Origin: Cepaea nemoralis
Lineage: Eukaryota; Mollusca; Gastropoda; Stylommatophora; Helicidae
Assembly: GCA_014155875.1 (NCBI GenBank)
Contig: JACEFZ010011455.1
Span: 1,014,501-1,078,500 of the forward strand
Direction: 5' to 3'
DNA: 64,000 nucleotides
Positions 41,979 through 56,479 of the stretch are shown here, piece after piece; position 1 is the first letter of the stretch; each line of letters starts with the position of its first letter. Position numbers and translations under genes: made by a program. Below the pieces are notes generated by a model. That model did no database searches. It worked only from the letters and a program-made list of their open reading frames with translations, and had not been told where the DNA came from.

Positions 41979-42290
41979 AAATCTGATGACACTTAATTAC
42001 GGTAACATAAATCTGATGACAATTATGCTAACATAAATCTGATGGTAATTATGCTAGAACAAATCTGAAGACCCTTAATTACACTAACGTAAATCTAATG
42101 ACACTTATGCTAACCTAAATCTGATGACGCTAGTAGTATTAATCTGAAGACAATTATGCTAACATAAATCTGATGACAATTATGCTAACATAAATCTAAT
42201 GACACTTAATTATGCTGGTATAAATCTGATGACACTAATTACGTTAGAATAAATCTGATGACACTTAGCTCAGCATAAATCTGACAATTA
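41971..42290. repeat. 26-bp minisatellite (second part)
   Basis: About a dozen units after LINE-C, with ACGTAAATCTAATGACAC and ATTAATCTGAAGACAATT variants. Confidence 0.88.
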
Positions 42291-43995
<1,705 letters not shown>

Positions 43996-44289
43996 AAAAG
44001 AGGCTTCCGGTCCAAACCATGGAGGATAGGCATTTAAACGGTTAAGTCCTCTGGAGTGTTTATGCTTGTGGCTACCGTTTGCATTCGCATTTTCCTCATG
44101 TTAGACTGGAAGTACATGGTTCCGTCGCCCTGCTACTGAGTTGAGTGCGTGGCGCGACACTGTGAGCTGTGAAGTTCATGTTAAATGCTTTTACACCTGT
44201 CCGATGTTAGTTTTAGCATGAACTGCACGTTCGGAATAAATACAGCCGGCTTTGTCGCAGAACTGACTGGTTTGCCTTATGTAGTGTTG
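43996..44289. other. Unassigned interval
   Basis: No gene recognised; AATAAA near 44236 without context. Confidence 0.4.
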
Positions 44290-44372
44290 TTGTTGTTGTG
44301 TTGTTTGTCCATCAAGAATGATGATGACCATTCATTTCATCCAGTGGAGTTGAAAGTATGGAGCCATGAGCC
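44290..44372 (-). mobile_element. LINE-Z extreme 3' end
   Basis: Only about 80 bp of the family: GTTTGTCCATCAAGAATGAT, CATTCATTTCATCCAGTGG and AAGTATGGAGCCATGAG, preceded by a (GTT)n tail. Confidence 0.75.
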
Positions 44373-44394
44373 GTTATGTAGTAATGTGTGGCTA

Positions 44395-44560
44395 ATGGTT
44401 TTCAAGTGACTGCATCTTCCATCGACGATGAATAGTATTTTACGTGGAGGACTTTTATGTTGAAATTCTGGCGGTGGTATTGTGCAAAGTGTACCTGTGC
44501 GGGATGTTGCTTTGTCGAGACTCCTGTTTGTTCCACTGTTCACATGGGGCAGTGAGGAGC
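44395..44560 (-). pseudogene. Possible pogo-like DDE transposase scrap
   Basis: The minus strand reads PPPEFQHKSPPRKILFIVDG then RCSHLKTIS, resembling the strand with the second catalytic Asp (LLLDGHxSH) of pogo/Tigger DDE domains. Too short for a firm call. Confidence 0.35.
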
Positions 44561-44639
44561 ATTTATGTGATATTCACTGGCACAGGAACGGAGCATAATG
44601 GGGACGACCCGTTGCCGTGAAGTTGGAACCGCGACTAAT

Positions 44640-44765
44640 GACTAATGACTAATGCACAAACATAAATCTGACGACTCTTAAAAACGCTAACAAAATCTGA
44701 CGACACTTAATTACGCTAACATAAATCTGCTGTCACTTTATCACGCCGAATTAAATTTAATGACC
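44640..44765. repeat. 26-bp minisatellite (last part)
   Basis: Three or four diverged units (CATAAATCTGACGACTCTT). Confidence 0.75.
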
Positions 44766-44949
44766 TACAGACAGACCTGAGAGTGTGGGAGTTTGTCAAA
44801 CCCTGAGGTCGTGGTTCGTCCCGTACATATTCTGAGCCAGTGATGATCTTAAACAGACTGATATCTGCACACGAAGCTCCACCAACAATCACAAACAGCA
44901 TCTGTCGAACGTAAGGATTTAATGAGTTGAAACATCTAACGGCGATAGG

Positions 44950-45290
44950 GTTTCTGAGAAAATGCAAAGAATACCATGCACAGACAGAAAAACCAATGAG
45001 CAAGTCCTGCAAGAAGCAAATGAGAACAGTAAACTAATTAGAGAAATTAGACGTAGACAGTCAACATATTTTGGACACATTCTCAGAAGAAACAAATTTG
45101 GTAACAACTGGCAAGATTTATGGAAAAAGAACAAGGGGAAGACAGAGAAGTAAATATCTGGGTGGCTTGGCCACGTGGCATGGTTGAGACAAGTATACGG
45201 AGCTCATCCACGACTCTGGTGATCGAATGAGATGGCGGAACATGACTGTCCGCGCTTATCGGCTTGACACATGATGATGATGAGACAACT
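44950..45290 (+). mobile_element. LINE-C 3' end
   Basis: Plus-strand copy: AAAATGCAAAGAATACCATG, AACCAATGAGCAAGTCCTGC, TAGAGAAATTAGACGTAGAC and GGCTTGGCCACGTGGCATGG. It ends GACACATGATGATGATGAGA. A short frame reads the conserved RTxNEQVLQEAN segment. Confidence 0.85.
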
Positions 45291-45534
45291 GCTCTTCTAG
45301 ACACAAACATCTTCAGTTTGCTCTACCTTGGCTTGAGTAAAACGTTCATTGCACACGGGTATTTTCATAGGTGTCGTAGTCTCTCCCATCGATCGCTCAA
45401 AGAGAATCCAAAAAATAAAAAGTACACGAACTCTGTAGTACTGGCGAGCATCCAAGTGTTTGCAAACAGAATCTTTTTGTTTTAAATACTGCATGCCCTT
45501 TGCATGAGGCTGAGATCAACGCCAGGTTGATAAT
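45291..45534. other. Short unassigned interval
   Basis: Nothing recognised. Confidence 0.4.
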
Positions 45535-45815
45535 TAAGGCACTTTTACGTTCAGTAGTTTGCCATCAGCCTGCTGTGTGGAGAAGGGGTTACTAATGCAA
45601 TTCGCAATCCCGCATACAGCAGCTACGGTCGATTTGGAAGCAGGCCGCCTTGCGTTGGTTTTCATACAATGGTATGAGTGCCGGTCAATCAGAAAGCAAT
45701 GGCAAACTACTGAGCACAAACTTTCCAAGAAATCCAAAACAGCAAAACAAACTGGTTTTAATGCTGGGGTTGACTGCGACGTCCTGTAAGAATATGCAAC
45801 TAACTTTTTTTTTAC
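45535..45815 (+). mobile_element. S3 SINE copy
   Basis: Contains GGTATGAGTGCCGGTCAATC, AGAAAGCAATGGCAAACTAC, TGGGGTTGACTGCGACGTCC and the end AGAATATGCAACTAAC followed by a T run. Preceded by GTTCAGTAGTTTGCCAT, an inverted piece of the same body. Confidence 0.85.
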
Positions 45816-46589
45816 ATCCAGCGCCACCGTATTTACCTCACCTCTTGTTTCACTTGGATTTGTTTAGTTCTCTCCATGAACTCTACATTGGTGATTTTGT
45901 CATACCAATGGGGCCATGGCTCGCCAGGGGCGACGGACTACCCTTAAGTCATATTGTCCTGTATTTAAACTACGACTGGCTTAGCTAGCCGCAGGGGAGT
46001 TTTCCTACTGCTCAATAAACAAAACAACAAAAAAAAAACCAATGAAGCATAATCGCACTGACTCAAATTGAAACAAACGAGGCAAAGTCAATAAACGCTA
46101 ATTATTCCGCTGTTTATGCTTCATCTCGACACCGCAAGGTAAAAGAAAAACAATAATATGAGATGATGGGCGGACAGTCTCTCGTTGTGTATGCTTCACC
46201 TCGACTACGAAAGGGACATGAAGTGATGATCATCGGATTGGCAATCAAGTGTCTAGCGACTGCGCTCCCGCTGTACCTACAGCACGGTATATTAATAGTT
46301 AATCGTCAATTAAATTGCCAGTGAACAAAGAATGTCAGGGAAAACAAATTACCAATGTCAAGACAAACAAATCATAAAGACAAACAAATCACCAATGTCA
46401 GGGCGAGATGTTTGGCAAAGAGGGAATCCGGCCATGACGATCTTCTGTCTAAAGAGACCAGTGTCTTGGCCTCATCATGTCTGCTAACTCCAAAGAACTC
46501 TTTCCTCATGGTAGCCATGTGTTGGTGTGTCAGTGTGCAGCCTGTTTATAGAAAATTTGACATGAGACTCAAAATAAACATTTAATACA
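45816..46589. other. Unassigned interval
   Basis: No gene recognised. A short tandem phrase AAGACAAACAAATCA-CCAATGTCAGG occurs two to three times at 46330-46405. Confidence 0.4.
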
Positions 46590-46808
46590 AACGTTGCATG
46601 TCCTTTGCAGGGCGTAGTTATCAACCCCAACTCAAGCTTGATTTTCTAGGTATTTTTTTTCTTTCAGCAGTTTGCCTGTGCTTTCTGAACAAGAAATCAA
46701 CGCTGAAGTCCAACTGACCTGTGTGGGAGTGATCCTACTACCCTGCCGTCAGCGCACCGGAGGTTTAAGAGCGCATACTCTTATCCATTCAGTCACAATA
46801 ACCCCTGA
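46590..46808 (-). mobile_element. S3 SINE copy
   Basis: In reverse: tRNA-like head GTTATTGTGACTGAATGGAT then AAGAGTATGCGCTCTTAAAC and GGATCACTCC. The body has GAAAGCACAGGCAAACTGCT and the end CCTGCAAAGGACATGCAACG. Confidence 0.7.
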
Positions 46809-46936
46809 AAAATAGCCGAGAAACATGTGGAATTATGCGTATAAATGTGTTGGTTTTTCAATATATTTTATTGCTCTTCTCTGACTGTGACAGTCCCGCA
46901 GCAACGTCAAGCTATAGCAATGGCGAGTGCTTAGAC

Positions 46937-47203
46937 CAGTGGTGCTCAACCTTTTTGGACCATGCACCCCTTCACCATATGTTCAGAATGTCATCCCTCC
47001 CCCCTTCCTTTCATATTTCCTCCCTATAAATTTCACCCCCGCCCCTACACAGTATACGTAAAAATGGAAGCTAAATTTAATATCACATACTAGAGCAAGT
47101 CTAGACGTCTACATAAAACGTGATTTGCAGGTCTACTTACGTTATAAAACGAATTTCATAAGACCGAGAAGTACAGAACCGTAAAGTATGGGGGGGGGGT
47201 GAA

Positions 47204-47298
<95 letters not shown>

Positions 47299-47433
47299 AG
47301 AGAATATCAAATAATTCGTTTTTGTATTAATGTGATCTTTAAATAATCTTAATTCCCCCCCAACCCCTAAAATCCCCTCTAGGTGGGGGGGGGGGGGGGG
47401 GGGGGGAGAATTCCCCACCGGTTGAGAACCATG
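46937..47433. mobile_element. hAT-type MITE, 497 bp
   Basis: Ends CAGTGGTGCTCAACC and GGTTGAGAACCATG are hAT-style terminal inverted repeats. The 8-bp duplication GCTTAGAC flanks it exactly (46929-46936 and 47434-47441). No coding capacity. The interior has acquired GA microsatellites (47204-47302) and G tracts (47189-47198; G22 at 47385-47406). Confidence 0.93.
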
Positions 47434-47441
47434 GCTTAGAC

Positions 47442-47689
47442 CATCACATATGTAGGCTTGAGTTCACGGAGTGATACTTGGCCAGTCTTTCTCTTGTGTA
47501 ACAAACGGCGAGCGCTGGCATAGGACCATAGCCCGCCCACGCTCATCTCATTGCCAGCGTCACGTGAAGGCCATTACATCAGCGAGCCCGTTACAGCGAC
47601 AATATACCTGGCCATAAGTAGTGTCAATCATTGTCTGTGTTTTCATTATTCAAATTAACTTGTTTAGGGCGTCCTCTGTGATTATTCGT
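47442..47689. other. Short unassigned interval
   Basis: Nothing recognised. Confidence 0.4.
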
Positions 47690-50600
47690 CAAAATATATA
47701 ATAATTACATAATGTAGACTAACTACACAGTGTAGAATAACAATACAATGTAGAATAATAACACAATATATAATAGCTACACAATATAGTATAACAACAC
47801 AATATAGAATAACTATACAGTATAGAATAATTATACAATATAGAATAACTACACAATAAATAATAACTACACAATATAGAATAACTACACAATATAGAAT
47901 AAGTACACAATATGGAATAACTACACAATATAGTGTAACTACACAATATAGAATAACTACACAATATAGTGTAACTACACAATATGGAATAACTACACAA
48001 TATAGAGTAACTACACAATATAGAATAACTACACAATATAGTGTAACTACACAATATAGAATAACTACACAATGTAGAATAACTACACAATGTAGAATAA
48101 CTACACAATGTAGAATAACTACACAATATAGAATAACTACATAATGTAGAATAACTACACAATATAGAATAACTACACAATATAGAATAACTACACAATA
48201 TAGTGTAACTACACAATATAGAATAACTACATAATATAGTGTAACTACACAATATAGACTAACTACACAATATAGAATAACTACACAATATAGTGTAACT
48301 ACACAATATAGAATAACTACATAATGTAGAATAACTACACAATATAGTGTAACTACACAATATAGAATAACTACATAATGTAGAATAACTACACAATATA
48401 GAATAACTACACAATGTAGAATAACTACACAATATAGAATAACTACATAATGTAGAATAACTACACAATATAGAATAACTACACAATGTAGAATAACTAC
48501 ACAATATAGAATAACTACACAATATAGAATAACTACACAATATAGAATAACTACATAATATAGTGTAACTACACAATATAGAATAACTACATAATATAGT
48601 GTAACTACACAATATAGAATAACTACACAATATAGAATAACTACACAATATAGTGTAACTACACAATATAGAATAACTACATAATGTAGAATAACTACAC
48701 AATATAGAATAACTACATAATGTAGAATAACTACACAATATAGAATAACTACACAATATAGAATAACTACACAATATAGTGTAACTACACAATATAGAAT
48801 AACTACATAATGTAGAATAACTACACAATATAGAATAACTACACAATGTAGAATAACTACACAATATAGAATAACTACATAATGTAGAATAACTACACAA
48901 TATAGTGTAACTACACAATATAGAATAACTACACAATATAGAATAACTACATAATGTAGAATAACTACACAATATAGAATAACTACACAATGTAGAATAA
49001 CTACACAATATAGAATAACTACACAATATAGAATAACTACATAATATAGTGTAACTACACAATATAGAATAACTACATAATGTAGAATAACTACACAATA
49101 TAGAATAACTACACAATATAGAATAACTACACAATATAGTGTAACTACACAATATAGAATAACTACATAATATAGTGTAACTACACAATATAGAATAACT
49201 ACACAATATAGAATAACTACACAATATAGTGTAACTACACAATATAGAATAACTACATAATGTAGAATAACTACACAATATAGAATAACTACATAATGTA
49301 GAATAACTACACAATATAGATAACTACAACAATATAGAATAACTACACAATATAGTGTAACTAACACAATATAGAATAACTACATAATGCTAGAATAACT
49401 ACACAATATAGAATAACTACACAATGTAGAATAACTACACAATATAGAATAACTACATAATGTAGAATAACTACACAATATAGTGTAACTACACAATATA
49501 GAATTAACTACACAATATAGAATAACTACATAATGTAGAATAACTACACAATATAGAATAACTACAATGTAGAATAACTACACAATATAGAATAACTACA
49601 CAATAGAATAACTACACAATATAGTGTAACTACACAATATAGAATAACTACACAATGTAGAATAACTACACAATGAATACAAATGAATAACTACACAATG
49701 TAGAATAACTACACAATATAGAATAACTACACAATATAGAATAACTACACAATATAGAATAACTACACAATATAGAATAACTACACAATATAGAATAACT
49801 ACACAATGTAGAATAACTACACAATGTAGAATAACTACACAATATAGAATAACTACACAATATAGAATAACTACACAATATAGAATAACTACACAATATA
49901 GAGTAACTACACAATGTAGAGTAACTACACAATGTAGAATAACTACACAATATAGAATAACTACACAATATAGAATAACTACACAATATAGAGTAACTAC
50001 ACAATATAGAATAACTACACAATATAGAATAACTACACAATATAGAATAACTACACAATATAGAATAACTACACAATATAGAATAACTACACAATATAGA
50101 ATAACTACACAATGTAGAATAACTACACAATATAGTGTAACTACACAATATAGAATAACTACACAATATAGAATAACTACACAATATAGAATAACTACAC
50201 AATATAGAATAACTACACAATGTAGAATAACTACACAATATAGAATAACTACACAATATAGAATAACTACACAATATAGAATAACTACACAATATAGAAT
50301 AACTACACAATATAGAATAACTACACAATATAGAATAACTACACAATATAGAATAACTACACAATATAGAGTAACTACACAATATAGAATAACTACACAA
50401 TATAGAATAACTACACAATATAGAGTAACTACACAATGTAGAATAACTACACAATGTAGAATAACTACACAATATAGAATAACTACACAATGTAGAATAA
50501 CTACACAATATAGAATAACTACACAATATAGAATAACTACACAATGTAGAATAACTACACAATATAGAATAACTACACAATGTAGAATAACTACACAATA

Positions 50601-53600
50601 TAGAATAACTACACAATGTAGAATAACTACACAATATAGAGTAACTACACAATGTAGAATAACTACACAATATAGAATAACTACACAATATAGAATAACT
50701 ACACAATATAGAGTAACTACACAATATAGAATAACTACACAATATAGAATAACTACACAATATAGAATAACTACACAACTATAGTGTAACTACACAATGT
50801 AGAATAACTACACAATGTAGAATAACTACACAATATAGAATAACTACACAATGTAGAATAACTACACAATATAGAATAACTACACAATATAGTGTAACTA
50901 CACAATGTAGAATAACTACACAATGTAGAATAACTACACAATAATACAATATAGAATAACTACACAATGTAGAATAACTACACAATATAGAGTAACTACA
51001 CAATGTAGAATAACTACACAATATAGAATAACTACACAATATAGAATAACTACACAATATAGAATAACTACACAATATAGAATAACTACACAATATAGAA
51101 TAACTACACAATATAGTGTAACTACACAATGTAGAATAACTACACAATATAGAATAACTACACAATGTAGAATAACTACACAATATAGTGTAACTACACA
51201 ATGTAGAATAACTACACAATATAGTGTAACTACACAATATAGAATAACTACACAATATAGAATAACTACACAATATAGAATAACTACACAATATAGAATA
51301 ACTACACAATATAGAATAACTACACAATATAGTGTAACTACACAATGTAGAATAACTACACAATGTAGAATAACTACACAATATAGAATAACTACACAAT
51401 ATAGAATAACTACACAATATAGTGTAACTACACAATGTAGAATAACTACACAATGTAGAATAACTACACAATATAGAATAACTACACAATGTAGAATAAC
51501 TACACAATATAGAGTAACTACACAATATAGAATAACTACACAATATAGAATAACTACACAATATAGAATAACTACACAATGTAGAATAACTACACAATAT
51601 AGAGTAACTACACAATATAGAATAACTACACAATATAGAATAACTACACAATATAGAATAACTACACAATATAGAATAACTACACAATATAGAATAACTA
51701 CACAATATAGAGTAACTACACAATGTAGAATAACTACACAATATAGAATAACTACACAATATAGAATAACTACACAATATAGAATAACTACACAATATAG
51801 TGTAACTACACAATGTAGAATAACTACACAATGTAGAATAACTACACAATAATACAATATAGAATAACTACACAATGTAGAATAACTACACAATATAGAA
51901 TAACTACACAATATAGTGTAACTACACAATGTAGAATAACTACACAATATAGAATAACTACCAATAATACTAATATGTAGAATAACTACACAATATAGAA
52001 TAACTACACAATATAGACTACCTACACAATATAGAATAACTACACAATTATAGAATGTAACTACACAATATACGATAACTACACAATATAGAATAACTAC
52101 ACAATATAGAATAACTACACAATAAGAATAACTACACAATATAGAATAACTACACAATATAGAATAACTACACAAATATAGAATAACTACACAATATAGA
52201 ATAACTACACAATATAGATAATACACAGTAGAATAACTACACAATATAGTAACTACACATAGAAAACTACACAATGTAGAATAACTACACAATGTAGAAT
52301 AACTACACAATATAGATAACTACACAATATAGAATAACTACACAATATAGAATAACTACACAATATAGAATAACTACACAATATAGAATAACTACACAAT
52401 ATAGAATAACTACACAATATAGTGTAACTACACAATATAGAATAACTACACAATATAGTGTAACTACACAATATAGAATAACTACACAATGTAGAATAAC
52501 TACACAATATAGAATAACTACACAATGTAGAATAACTACACAATATAGAATAACTACACAATATAGAATAACTACACAATGTAGAATAACTACACAATAT
52601 AGCTGTAAGCTACACCAATATAAGAATAACTACACAATGTAGAATAACTTACACAATGTTCAGAATAACTACACAATATAGAATAACTACACAATATAGA
52701 ATAACTACACAATATAGAATAACTACACAATATAGACATAACTACACAATATAGAATAACTACACAATATAGGAATAACTACAACCAAATTATAGTGTAA
52801 CTACACAATATAGAATAACCTACACAATGTATGTGTAACTACACAATATAGGAATAAGCTACACAATGTTAGGAATAACTACACAATATAGAATAACTAC
52901 ACACTATAGAAGAACTACACCAATATAGAATTACACTACACAATATAGAATAACCTACGACAATGTAGAATAACTACACAATATAGAATAACAATCTACA
53001 CAATATAGTTTAACTTACACAATGTAGAATAACTACACAATGTAGAATAACTCTACACAATATAGAATAACTACACAATTATAAGAATAACTACACAATA
53101 TGAAACTACACAATGTAGAATAACTACACAATGTTAGAATAACTACACAATCTCGAATAAACTACACAATATAGAATAACTACACAATATAGAATAACTA
53201 CACAATATAGAATAACTACACAATGTAGAATAACTACACAATATAGAATAACTACACAATATAGAATAACTACACAATATAGAATAACTACACAATGTAG
53301 AATAACTACACAATGTAGAATAACTACACAATATAGAATAACTACACAATATAGAATAACTACACAATATAGAATAACTACACAATATAGAATAACTACA
53401 CAATATAGAATAACTACACAATATAGAATAACTACACAATATAGAATAACTACACAATATAGAATAACTACACAATATAGAATAACTACACAATATAGAA
53501 TAACTACACAATATAGAATAACTACACAATATAGAATAACTACACAATATAGAATAACTACACAATATAGAATAACTACACAATATAGAATAACTACACA

Positions 53601-53700
53601 ATATAGAATAACTACACAATGTAGAATAACTACACAATATAGAATAACTACACAATTTAGAATAACTACACAATAATACAATATAGAATAAATACACAAT
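47690..53700. repeat. 18-bp satellite array, about 6 kb
   Basis: About 330 tandem units of ACAATATAGAATAACTAC. Common variants: ACAATGTAG, ATAGTGTAAC, ATAGAGTAAC and, only in the left third (about 48140-49600), ATAATGTAG. Minus-strand frames of up to 561 codons (LCSYSI or VVILYC repeats) are open because 18 is divisible by three. Long stretches (47900-49300, 49680-51840, 53160-53670) show no length change, whereas 49315-49670, 51950-52330 and 52590-53150 are full of one- and two-base indels. Confidence 0.97.
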
Positions 53701-54069
53701 ACATAAACAACAGGAAGAAAACTAGTATTAAAAACACACGACCGAACAAGTAGACCTACACGCTTTAACAATCAGTTGAAAATATGCTTAACATAAAATG
53801 CAACAGGGTGTATTCGGGTTTCCCAAAATAAAGCATTATATTTCATTTGAGCTATCTTGACCCGGAACAAAGACATCTGTTTCTTTGTAAACGTGCATGC
53901 AGGATCCGGGGGGGGGGGGGGGGGGCGGACGAATCGCGGAGATTGGATATGTGAAGATTGTAAAAGTCATTTACAAACATCATCTAACCAATCGTCACGA
54001 TTCGTGCCGTACTGCCAGATAGTGCATTTACTAAATATCATTGCTACACCATTTTAAGGCCAGGGAAAT
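53701..54069. other. Unassigned interval with G18 tract
   Basis: G18 at 53898-53915; no gene recognised. Confidence 0.4.
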
Positions 54070-54325
54070 AAGATTGGGAGGCTTCGTGGCGAAGTGGTCA
54101 AGCCGTTTAACTCGGCCTCCGAAGGTTGTGGGTTCGATTCCGGGCCGAGTCCTTTGGTTCACGAGTTAAATTTTTCGGAGACTCCTGTGGGTCGTCGCTA
54201 GAGCTACGGAGTTCGTGCTTTGTGCGACGCTTTCCGCGCTGCGGAAAGAGACCGAGCCATATGGGATAAAACCCGGTGCAATGAAGTCGACCCTGTCGAC
54301 TTTTAAGCGACTTTTTTTTTAAGTG
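54070..54325 (+). mobile_element. S2 SINE copy
   Basis: The better-preserved S2: GGCTTCGTGGCGAAGTGGTC (A box), TGTGGGTTCGATTCCGGGCC (B box), the GCTTTCCGCGCTGCGGAAAG hairpin, and GTCGACTTTTAAGCGAC followed by a T9 run. A long-armed (Ser/Leu-like) tRNA origin is possible but not established. Confidence 0.88.
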
Positions 54326-54869
54326 ACGCCGGTGACTGTCATTGCTGGCAAAACAGCGAAAGGTGCGCTGTAATTATTCATCATCAGTCTGTAGCTTGTC
54401 GTGCGCAGAACTTTTCGCCGCAAAATCAATCTTTGAAATTGTTCTCAATCATTCGCCAGCTGTCCCGCCTCTGTTTCTTTCACGTGTAAATGATCCAGCA
54501 CGTCTTTAACCCATTAACATTATGGTCCTCCTTTTCTCGGCACTCCTTCCTCCACACTTCGATGCATGACCACGTCCTCCGATCTCTACTTCTTTATTCT
54601 AAGTCTGTGAGCGCCAAACTTTAGGCGTGTGTTTATTTATGAACTGTCTTAGTGGCCTCAAAGGCTTCCCCAATTGATATGTTTGTGTAGTACGTCTACA
54701 AAAGTGGAACCGACCAATCATTTCTCTTCTTTAAATGTTCGCTAATATACGGATCGAAGCGTTTGTTACTCTGAGACCTACAGTGCTATTTCAACGGACA
54801 GATACGAATTCTGTTGATATTCCATAGTTGTGCATTCATGTGGATGGTAGAGGCTAATTAAGGCATCTT
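54326..54869. other. Unassigned interval
   Basis: No gene. AACTGTCTTAGTGGCCTCAA at about 54642 is a phrase that also follows S1 at 59627, so part of this may be an older S1 3' end. Confidence 0.4.
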
Positions 54870-55040
54870 TTTTAATGGGTGTCTAGTTGGTTGTGTGTCG
54901 AAGTACACATGTTCCTACAGCGAGGAGTTGTCGTCATTTGGAGGTGACAGGTTCGAATCCCGATCGGTAACTACAGCTTCCAATTGATATTTTGTCTAGC
55001 GGGTCCTGCAGTATCTATTTCTTTCTTCTACTTCTATGAT
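54870..55040 (+). mobile_element. S1 SINE copy
   Basis: GTCTAGTTGGTTGTGTGTCG, TCATTTGGAGGTGACAGGTT, B box GGTTCGAATCCCGATCGGTA, then TTGTCTAGCGGGTCCTGCAG and TTTCTTTCTTCTACTTCT. Confidence 0.8.
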
Positions 55041-55384
55041 CATCAAAACAATACCAATGTGTTTATTTATTAACTCCGAATAACACCGGAGCCTCACTGA
55101 AGCAATAAGTATACGTCGATGCATGGCCACATTGAAACTCCCCAAAACAATGGTGTATTCATTAGGCAGTTCTGGCATCCACGCGAACTCACAGCTATGG
55201 AATATAGACAGAATTACTACTCAATCTTAGATAGTACACACATAAAAGCTTCAGGCATGTATACCAACCAAACATAGCTCAGATGAAGACATTCATCGGG
55301 CCGTTATACTGGGTCTACTATATTACGAACCCTGATCTAACTTTTATAACTGCCACTCAGTACCTCTAAATGTGTTTCTTTTAC
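55041..55384. other. Unassigned interval
   Basis: Nothing recognised. Confidence 0.4.
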
Positions 55385-55565
55385 TGTTTCATGCCCTGGT
55401 GAGCCTCACACCCATATATTGTGCTTCATTATCGTCACAAGCCGTGCCTTTAGTGAGCAGAAGGATACAATCCGTGAATTTGGGAACTCTGATGACCTCC
55501 ACGCAATGAGCGGTTCGATCCCTCTTATAACACATCCAGCTCTTATAGACCGGTCTCCCTGGTCT
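55385..55565 (+). mobile_element. S4 SINE copy
   Basis: GAGCCTCACACCC, TATCGTCACAAGCCGTGCCT, GACCTCCACGCAATGAGCGG and B-box-like GGTTCGATCCC at about 55513; aligns with 38435-38600. Confidence 0.7.
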
Positions 55566-55624
55566 AGGGATTACACGACTTTCTACGTAATCTTGTATAC
55601 TCTCGTGAGTTACGTGACGTTGCG

Positions 55625-55797
55625 TGAGAATTGGTATCGGTTCTCTCCGCGTCGGTAACTTACGGGGTATTTGAGCCGGTCGCTCAGAAAGCAATGGCAA
55701 ACTACTGAGCGTACTCTTGCCAAGAAATCAACAATCAGCTGAAAGATGCTGATGTTGACAGCGATGTCCTGTAAAGGATATGCGAAAACAAAAGCTC
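55625..55797 (+). mobile_element. S3 SINE copy, 5'-truncated
   Basis: GAGCCGGTCGCTCAGAAAGC, AATGGCAAACTACTGAGCGT and GATGTCCTGTAAAGGATATG. Confidence 0.82.
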
Positions 55798-55982
55798 TTA
55801 TACATCGTATAGAGGGGAAGATATGGCAGAGGCAGACTAAGAGAAACGATGCTGGATGGATTGAGACGTTGGCATGGAGGAATATTATCAGCAAAGTTGA
55901 TCCAGAAAACCAAAGACCGAGATCAGTGAAGAGCCATGAACGCCTACGCCAACCGGTATGGCACTTGATGATGATGATACTG
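55798..55982 (+). mobile_element. LINE-D 3' end
   Basis: AGAGGGGAAGATATGGCAGA, GCTGGATGGATTGAGACGTT, AGTTGATCCAGAAAACCAAA, ATGAACGCCTACGCC and a TGATGATGATGATA tail. It retains a short G4 where the copy at 59118 has 25 G residues. Confidence 0.8.
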
Positions 55983-56144
55983 TTTCATTGGCCTCAAGGC
56001 TTCCGCTGCAGTTATGTCTCGGTAAAATCTTCGGTATGGACTGCATGTAAACAGGATGTTTAAAATGTATAACCAATAGAAAACGAAACAAACAGTTCGG
56101 GAGATAACAATCTAGCCTAGACTACTTGGATGTAAGTGCTCCAG

Positions 56145-56435
56145 ATTCTAATCTCACAATCTTTGAGAATTGGGGTCTGTATTCAGGGACAGGGAATGCA
56201 GTTTCACAACATCAACATACCGCTTTAGAAATGAGTCCGCCTTTGGAAGTAGACTGCCATGCGTTGATTTTCACAATGGCATGAGCGTCGGTAGTCCGGT
56301 AGTTCATAAAACAATGGTAAACTACTGCAGTGGTAAACTACGTAAACTTGCCTAGAAAATCACAAATAGTCAAAATGACGGCGTTGATTGTGAATTCCTG
56401 TAAAGGATATTCAACTAACTTTTTTTTAAAGAGCA
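56145..56435 (+). mobile_element. S3 SINE copy
   Basis: Body with TTTTCACAATGGCATGAGCG, ACAATGGTAAACTACTGCAG, ACTTGCCTAGAAAATCACAA, and the end TCCTGTAAAGGATATTCAAC followed by a T8 run. Confidence 0.75.
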
Positions 56436-56479
56436 GATACGGAAACAAGCAAAACAATACACATGGTTTAACGACAGGT

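Noticed and set aside
47682..53771. Minus-strand ORFs of up to 561 codons (LCSYSI and VVILYC repeats)
   Set aside because: Produced by the 18-bp satellite; two overlapping frames give different six-residue repeats, as expected for non-coding tandem DNA.
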